This document shows, in pieces, positions 46,958-64,000 of a DNA stretch of 64,000 nucleotides. Below the pieces are notes generated by a model, which was given only the letters and a program-made list of their open reading frames with translations, searched no databases and was not told where the DNA came from. Every line of letters starts with the position of its first letter. The first letter of the stretch is position 1. The translations under genes were made by a program, and so were the position numbers. The stretch comes from Corticium candelabrum (lineage: Eukaryota; Porifera; Homoscleromorpha; Homosclerophorida; Plakinidae). The stretch covers positions 5,547,877-5,611,876 of the forward strand of contig NC_085092.1 in the NCBI RefSeq assembly GCF_963422355.1. Direction: 5' to 3'.

Positions 46958-47310
46958 AATTTGTCTGTACGTATGTTTGTCTGTCCATTTATTTACTGTT
47001 GCTGTTGCTGCACTGCCATATGCGGTTGCTCTCCATGTGAATATTGTCTGCTTATCTTTCATCATAAGAAGACATGACTCTGATGACTAACTCATTCACA
47101 CATAATAACCAATCTGCACGACAAATTCTAAAACATACAAATAAATGAGATCGACTTGTCTATAAAAACAATAAAAATCAGTTACGAGTGACTGCAAACA
47201 AGCCACAGTGTTTGCACTAATCTGTAAAATTTCCTATTCTATAACAACAAATACATTGGCAATTAACATTCTTTACTACTGGTTGATATCAATAACCCTA
47301 CATGGAAAAC
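46561..47310. other. Intergenic region between the two copy B genes
   Basis: Upstream region of the ANK–ROC–COR–Death gene and 3' flank of the TIR–PDZ–CARD gene. It holds a TGTC array at about 46917–46985. No exon is seen. Most of it has no counterpart in copy A. Confidence 0.5.
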
Positions 47311-48484
47311 CTAGGCATCACACTTGTCAGTCAAACAATCAGCTACCTCCTTCATCATGTCCAATATAGATTTGAATTTCTGTTCCAGCTGACCCTCCAC
47401 GGCCGACTGAACAAAACTGTGCAAGTCAGAGGGAAGTGAAGAGTCATCAACAGAGTCTGGATTTCCAACCAGTTCAGACCCTACAAATGCAAATTAATGT
47501 TCAATAGCAACAAAATCTCTAACTTTTTCACATCCCCTCAGTGCACACACAAATGGCACAGAGGTATACACAATATCATTACTCTCTGCCTTTGCTGTGC
47601 ACATGAGGAGTTGTAAAGTAAGACAGCAAAACCATTACACAAAACTGCTGCAAGGAACCTTGCACAAACAAGCCACACAAACATATAACTCACCCACCTG
47701 CATTGCGTAGCAACATTCGTCCAAGTTCGTGGTTGGCTTTACTACCTGAAAGTATCGTCGCAAATTGTACTCCGTCAACCCACGGACGTTTTACAATAAA
47801 CTTCAGTAAAGTTTTCCTCTTTTTGTTAATATCTTCGGTGTCATTAACCTTCTCCATCTCATTAAAGGATATTATCTTTCGTTCATATAAATGATCGACG
47901 ACATCATCTGCGTCCAATTTTGCTACCAGTCTACGCCAGTGTTTCCTAATAAGATCCTCTGCCAGCTTCTGTCTCCCACATCCTAAAATGACCATAACTG
48001 AGCAACAGATAAGAAATATACAAATGTAAGCAAATAAACAGAGACAAATACGCAACAAAAAGAGAACAGCAAAATCTAATAAATACAGTAAGAAAATCAA
48101 TGTCACTGGAATTGCCTCTATATTGCTTCCACTTGTATTGAAGTATTTTGGTCAATGTAAAGAAAGACAATTTTTCAAAAATTGTCTAAGTTATCAATGG
48201 ATAAAGAAGGCAAATAGTATGACCATGCAAGACTTTGAAATATTTTGAAGACAATGTTTATCTGTCATCTTATAGCACTGAAATGCAAGAGTTCACTCAG
48301 TAAACTTGCACATAGAAGAGCCTTATATACTATAGGCTATATACAAATAGATTGTTTCTCATTAGCTTTAGTTTACTGATTGGTGACCTGTTTGTGGTCA
48401 TGAACTCTCGTCTCATAGTTACCTTGCTAACATTGTATTATAGATGTGTGTTTGAAACAAATGCCATTTGACAAACAGATAAGC

Positions 48485-48547
<63 letters not shown>

Positions 48548-49244
48548 AAGAACGTAAGAATTAACATATAGACAGTGAAGACAGACCAGACATGATTCAG
48601 GAATAGGTGCCAACGTCAAACTCAATTTCTCTCTAGCACACCCATTTAGTAGCGACACAGTGGTAAGAGCATCGAGAGAGGACAGATTTGCAGCTGCAAA
48701 AAAGAGGAGAAAAAAATAAATAAATGTTCAAATCAACAGCATCCAAGGTCATGCAAAGCTACCTTCATTCCATTGATTTTTGAACATTTTGACTGTTGGG
48801 GAGAAAAGGCAGACAATTATTTGAACCAGCTGGCCAAGAGATCGAGAGATGCAGAAAGTGGATCAAGTGAAGCAAAGTTTAGAGGACAATGGAGAAAGAG
48901 ACTATCAATATGCCTTCACAAGTCCAATTGCAATGTAATATTGAGAAAAATAGAAGACTTGCAGAGAGAAATGAAGAATTGGACGACAATGAAAGAGACA
49001 TTCAGAACATCATTCATTAGAGTTTTAGTAGTATTCGATCTGTACATCTCAGTAGATGGACATTTAGCTTAGCAGTTCTACCTATAGTGTTCTTGTAAAA
49101 TTTTGCTTTTTGTGTTCAATAGTGAAAGAATAGACAGACAGACAGATAGACAGACACACAGACAGACAAACAGGCACAGACAACAGACACGTAGATTAGC
49201 TATTGCTTTGGTGCCATAGTTCATTTATGAAAAATAAATGTATT

Positions 49245-49292
<48 letters not shown>

Positions 49293-52200
49293 CCAAGCAC
49301 CAACACCAACCCTGTTTGGCACCTTACATACCTGACTGTGTCTCACTAGTTAGAGATATCAATCGTTGTTGCAAAATTTTCTGAGGAAGCACACTAGCAG
49401 ACCACTTTGCTTGTTCATTTTTGTGCGTTAGTTCTCCAAAAGATTGAAATTCTGTCCGACTTTCACTACAATATTGACTCCGTGGGTCAGCATCTTGTTC
49501 ACCCTCTACCTCTGTAACTTGATGAGGAAATGGAGTCGACGCCTGCTCCTCGTTCACTGTGACCACATCTTCTAAGTCCAAGCGCTTCAGTTGTTGACCA
49601 ACAATTGCCGTGGAATCACCATGACTGAATTTGTTCACGTCTTCCATTGTATTACCTTCTTGCTCACCCTCACTGCTATAGTCTGAGTCTTCAGTGTCTA
49701 CTGATGCATTAGAATCCTCGGTATAAAACCGTTGGATATGATCTACCAGCCTCTCTTTGTTTGGTTGTCTAACTCCTAGGGTAACTTCCTGCTTATCTGC
49801 CACTTCATGAAATATCTTGAGAGCTTCATTATAGTCAGTGATTTCCTTATCAGCCAACATGACAATCAAATCTCCATAAAAGAGACCAGATGCAGCTGAA
49901 CTCTTGATGACAGGCAACGCTTGCTTTGTTATTGGATCCTAAAAATCGACCTAAATTGACATCACATACAGAATATCCAATGTTCAACTCACTTTTATTC
50001 TCATTAGTGTCAATCCAAATTCTCCATTCGTCTTGTATATGAGACACTGTTCTAGCTGATGAGGCCACAATTTCTTATTACTTGGTAACATCTTAACGTT
50101 TTGCATCTTATCATCAGGTGAACGACGCTTCCAGACTGTCAGTTTCACTTGATTTTGTTCATCACATAACTTCTTATTTATGGTAGAGAGATCAATGTGA
50201 GTGAGATCGATGTAGTTGTTGTCAATAGAGATCACTCTGTCTCCATACAACAGTGGATATCCAGTGGGAGGGTTGGTTACCAAAACATAATCAGCTCCAT
50301 CTGGAGTCTGGAAAGAACAAAGAATCTCATATTGAATCACATGGAAGTAAACAAAATCGTTGAATTTAATAAATGGTCAAACTACAAGTAACTGGCTGAG
50401 TAACACTGCCGAGACAAAACCAGTCCTCTCATGTGTGAAGTCAATAAGCTATCTGTCTACCTGTCTGTCCACCTGTGTCTGTATGTCTGCCTGTCTCTAT
50501 TGTTGCCCTCAAGACAAGCAATCACAAACTATACAGCAAACAACAGCAAATAGACCACATGACAAGCACAGACATTTACCAACATTTACTAACAACTCAC
50601 TCTATAACAATAACACATCAACCAATTAAACTACCATGCAAGTTCGATAGCATCACAAGAGAAAGAGAAAAGTGTCATGTGTAAGCATAACGTCTGTTAA
50701 GATTTAGTCAAGATAATTACCTTCCATGATTCAAGTCCAAGGTCAACAAGAGGAGTGGTCACATTCAGTGAAATCCTCGTTCTACTCCAATAAGCATCGA
50801 CAGTCTCTGCAGTCGGAAGAGCAAGCTCGTGTTGCTTTTGTTGTGCACGTCTACGTATCGAATCAAAGTAAAACAACAACGTCGTTGGCGACTTTCTTCT
50901 TCGAACTTGATAGCGAAGATATACAGAGTTCGTTTGACATCGTTTGGCAATAGATTTGAGAGCATCCAAAGACAGTCCCACAAACGATTCGCCGTCTACC
51001 TGTACAATAAGATCTCCGGATTGGTCTTTGCTGTTGGGCTGATGGTCAGTCACAAGAACCGTTGAAAAACTGCCAGTTGAATCAACAAGCTACACAACAT
51101 ATATTAACTTAATTATATCAAAATGTCACAATGGACAACCCACACCTGCACAAGTCGAACGGCTAAACAAGAGTTGGAACATTTGGTGATGACGTCCTCT
51201 TCCCATTCCCACATATTAGAGCTAGCAGGCAAACTACGACCATCTAGACCAACAACCAACAAATACTAACAAAATAGTCAATTAAATTAAAAACAAATTT
51301 TCGATAGTAACATGACTACCAAACAAAGTTGCAATAAAATGTTTTGAGTGAAGAATTATTGGATTTTCAAGCGATACGAACCTAAGTGAGTTCGTAAATG
51401 ATCGCAAATGTGATTGCCTACTCTGTGCAATACACTCTATCTAAGACTCATGTACAATGAATCCAACACTCACGGCATTGACAATGGATGTACATCGAGT
51501 GTAAACATTGCTGACATATGATGCAATCATACAACATTTAAACTTCATGGTAACGCGTGGTTACCATGTCACCTTATGCTCAATGTGTGTTACACTCGTT
51601 TCCATGTGCTCACATTTGTTTCCATGGAAACTTGTGAGCTTAGGCTCACAAATCACGTGTAAGCTACATCTAGACTACAGAGTGTATGCGATACATGCGC
51701 CCTGGTAATGCAGTGAATAATGTAACAAATGTGTGTGTAAAGCTACCAAAACTATAAGACTAGGTTAACGAATGCAACCACAACCAAACAGATTTTCAAT
51801 AGACTTAGTATACGATACTAGTCTCCATCAGTTACTTGCCACAAACATCTAGTTTGCTAATACTATAACTAAAAGGCAATTAGCAATATATTAATTAATT
51901 TACAAAAACTGCATTGTGATAAAGTTGTAACTACAATGTAGGACACTCCTAGCGCACTTGTCTTTAGAAGCACACCTTTTAACGCACGTTAGACTGTACA
52001 ATTAATGCAATTATACCGCATAATTACTCGCCTTTAACGCGCGTTAATTACTGCATTTGTTGCTGCATCATCACACCAACAATATATTACAGTTAATCCC
52101 CATTAGCGCACAAACATCTGCAAACCCAAAAAACTACAAAACCCGACCTTTCTTCACAACACCATAGAACAACTTGGCCAGCCTTCTGACGTCATCGTCC

Positions 52201-52604
52201 GACTTCCCGCAATCCATCGGCCTCATCGTCCCGAAGAGCGGCGACTTCTCCCGCAGTTCGCGCCACGACATCTCCCTCACGATCGGCAGCACCTTGCCGC
52301 CTCGTCCCGGGCGAAAAACGTAAGAATCGAAGAGAACGTTCAATTGCTCATTCGCGAATTTCTCAGAAAAAAACGCAAAACTAAAAACGACGATGTAGTA
52401 GTCGCAGTTGGCGATCGCCTGCTCGACTTTGACTCTGTAGGCGTCGAAGAATGTGAGGCCGATGTCGTGGACGCGAAATCCGAGGTCTGAGAGGTTGAGT
52501 GTGAGTTGGTGAGCGAATGTTTCGTCGGCGGTCGAGTAGCAGACGAAGACGGAGGTCGGATCGCTCTGTGTGGTGACGTCGGGTGAGTTCTGGATGGAAG
52601 ACAT
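47311..52604 (-). CDS. TIR–PDZ–PDZ–PDZ–CARD protein
   Basis: Seven exons: 52148–52604 (ATG at 52604; TIR), 51146–51243, 50721–51089 (PDZ1), 49993–50307 (PDZ2), 49332–49938 (PDZ3 and acidic linker), 47698–47982 (CARD) and 47311–47480 (C-terminal helix and TAG). Lengths sum to 2301 bases, 766 residues, with every phase agreeing. TIR features: FVCYSTADE strand, GFRVHDIG loop, and FANEQL before VLPIV, which places a Glu where NAD-cleaving TIRs have their catalytic Glu. PDZ2 has YGDRVISIDNN and PDZ3 has YGDLIVMLADKE. The CARD runs KLAEDLIRKHWRRLVAKLD to ELGRMLLRN. The least sure join is the first: the TIR donor (GTCGGG) is weak, and without splicing the TIR frame stops at 52134, making a 156-residue TIR-only protein. 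CARD–PDZ pairing occurs in CARD-MAGUK scaffolds, but here no SH3 or GUK is present. Probably a cytosolic adaptor. Confidence 0.75.
48482..49291. repeat. Three GACA microsatellite arrays
   Basis: (GACA)n at about 48482–48545, 49132–49190 and 49246–49291, all in the intron between the PDZ3 and CARD exons of copy B. Confidence 0.85.
48773..49072 (+). pseudogene. Retroelement-associated fragment in PDZ–CARD intron
   Basis: A 99-codon plus-strand frame containing HFDCWGEKADNYLNQLAKRSRD and WRKRLSICLHKSN. This block recurs in proteins tied to retroelements of sponges and cnidarians, as I recall the family. It lies antisense in an intron and is not followed by RT motifs. I take it as an isolated remnant. 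Confidence 0.4.
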
Positions 52605-52639
52605 CGTAGTGCAGCCTCACATTCCCTTTTGATGATCAC

Positions 52640-53075
52640 TACTGAGCCAAAAGGGGATAACCCTTTACATCGGGGATAACATCGGGGATAACCCTATACA
52701 TCCGGGATAACTCTTCACATCCGGGATAACAGGGTGTAGCTACAGTTTGATATCCCGGATAATATTAACTCAAAACTATATATTAGAAGCAATTTTAGAT
52801 GCTATGTTATATGCGAGTTCTCGAGTAAACTACATGGCGCAAGTTTTGACATTCCCTTCTGGTGATGGAGATAGTAGAGTGAACAGAAGTTCGTTGTGAC
52901 AGTCTGATATCCCGGATGTTATCAAGCGTCAATTTTAGAAGCAATTTTATATGCCGTGTTATATGCGAGTTCTCGAACGATCGGCTTGTTCTCACATTCT
53001 CATTTAGTAATTAAAAATACCTAAATTAAAAATTTATTTATTTTAATCACATCCGGGATAAAACTAATATCCCGG
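52640..53075. repeat. CATCCGGGATAAC repeat cluster
   Basis: The word CATC(C/G)GGGATAAC and close variants occur four times in 52660–52730, and the inverse TATCCCGGATGT/TATCCCGGATAAT occurs near 52751, 52909 and 53067. The mixed orientations suggest nested or paired inverted repeats of a small element. The cluster begins right at the right edge of the tandem duplication and fills the gap before the FAK stop codon. Confidence 0.6.
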
Positions 53076-53281
53076 ATGTTGATAACAATCACATGCTCGC
53101 GTGCGCAATCCACATAATAAATGTCCCGTATATTATTATAAGATTCATTACAATATTAAACTCTGTATCTAGTTTCAGCAACCGATACGTTGCAGTGATC
53201 TCGAAAACACTCAATCTACATTTGCAAACATAATTACAATTCTAATTGCTCGAGCCTGAATACGAGCCACGAGACGACCAA

Positions 53282-64000
<10,719 letters not shown>

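Larger units (their letters stand above)
27709..52623. repeat. Segmental tandem duplication, copy B
   Basis: Direct repeat of about 2198–21318. Similarity begins inside HADHB coding sequence and ends at GCAGCCTCACATT, eighteen bases upstream of the TIR ATG, after which A continues into a CARD intron and B into unrelated repeats. Copy B contains the complete form of both cassette genes plus a 4.4 kb retrotransposon. Confidence 0.9.

Noticed and set aside
48482..48546. Regular GACA units considered as a CRISPR-like array
   Set aside because: Four-base tandem units without spacers: a plain microsatellite in a eukaryotic intron.

Overview
Gene content, exon–intron structure and repeat load identify this as nuclear DNA of an invertebrate animal. 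A sponge is the most likely source, given FAK together with TIR, CARD and Death proteins and the style of the retroelements, but the sequence does not prove it. Genes were read by joining exons by hand with GT/AG boundaries and codon phase. I ran no database search.

Layout. (1) 1–1675: retroelement debris. (2) 1676–2386 (+): the last five exons of a mitochondrial trifunctional-protein beta subunit (HADHB, a thiolase). (3) 2198–21318, copy A of a large tandem duplication: a minus-strand ankyrin–ROC–COR–Death gene (2778–17391), then a minus-strand TIR/PDZ gene (17809–21299) that is now a pseudogene. (4) 21319–27708, the junction: a CARD exon fragment from a third copy, a 2.9 kb foldback element carrying transposase/integrase remains, and repeat-rich DNA. 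(5) 27709–52623, copy B: a truncated HADHB piece, an apparently intact ankyrin–ROC–COR–Death gene (28292–46560) with a 4.4 kb tyrosine-recombinase retrotransposon in one intron, and an apparently intact TIR–PDZ–PDZ–PDZ–CARD gene (47311–52604). (6) 53282–62907 (–): most of a focal adhesion kinase gene (linker, kinase, FAT domain), whose FERM part lies beyond the right edge. Its introns are filled with microsatellites.

The main result is a duplicated two-gene cassette of probable innate-immune or cell-death signalling proteins. One gene has ankyrin, ROC GTPase, COR and Death modules, the order found behind the kinase in DAPK1. The other joins a TIR domain, three PDZ-like domains and a CARD. All seven exons of the copy B TIR–PDZ–CARD gene join in phase to give a 766-residue reading frame. 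Copy A is decaying: two nonsense codons, a frameshift and loss of the CARD exon in the TIR/PDZ gene, and a lost splice acceptor before the Death exon of its neighbour. That the two proteins act in one pathway is inferred from domain types and linkage only.
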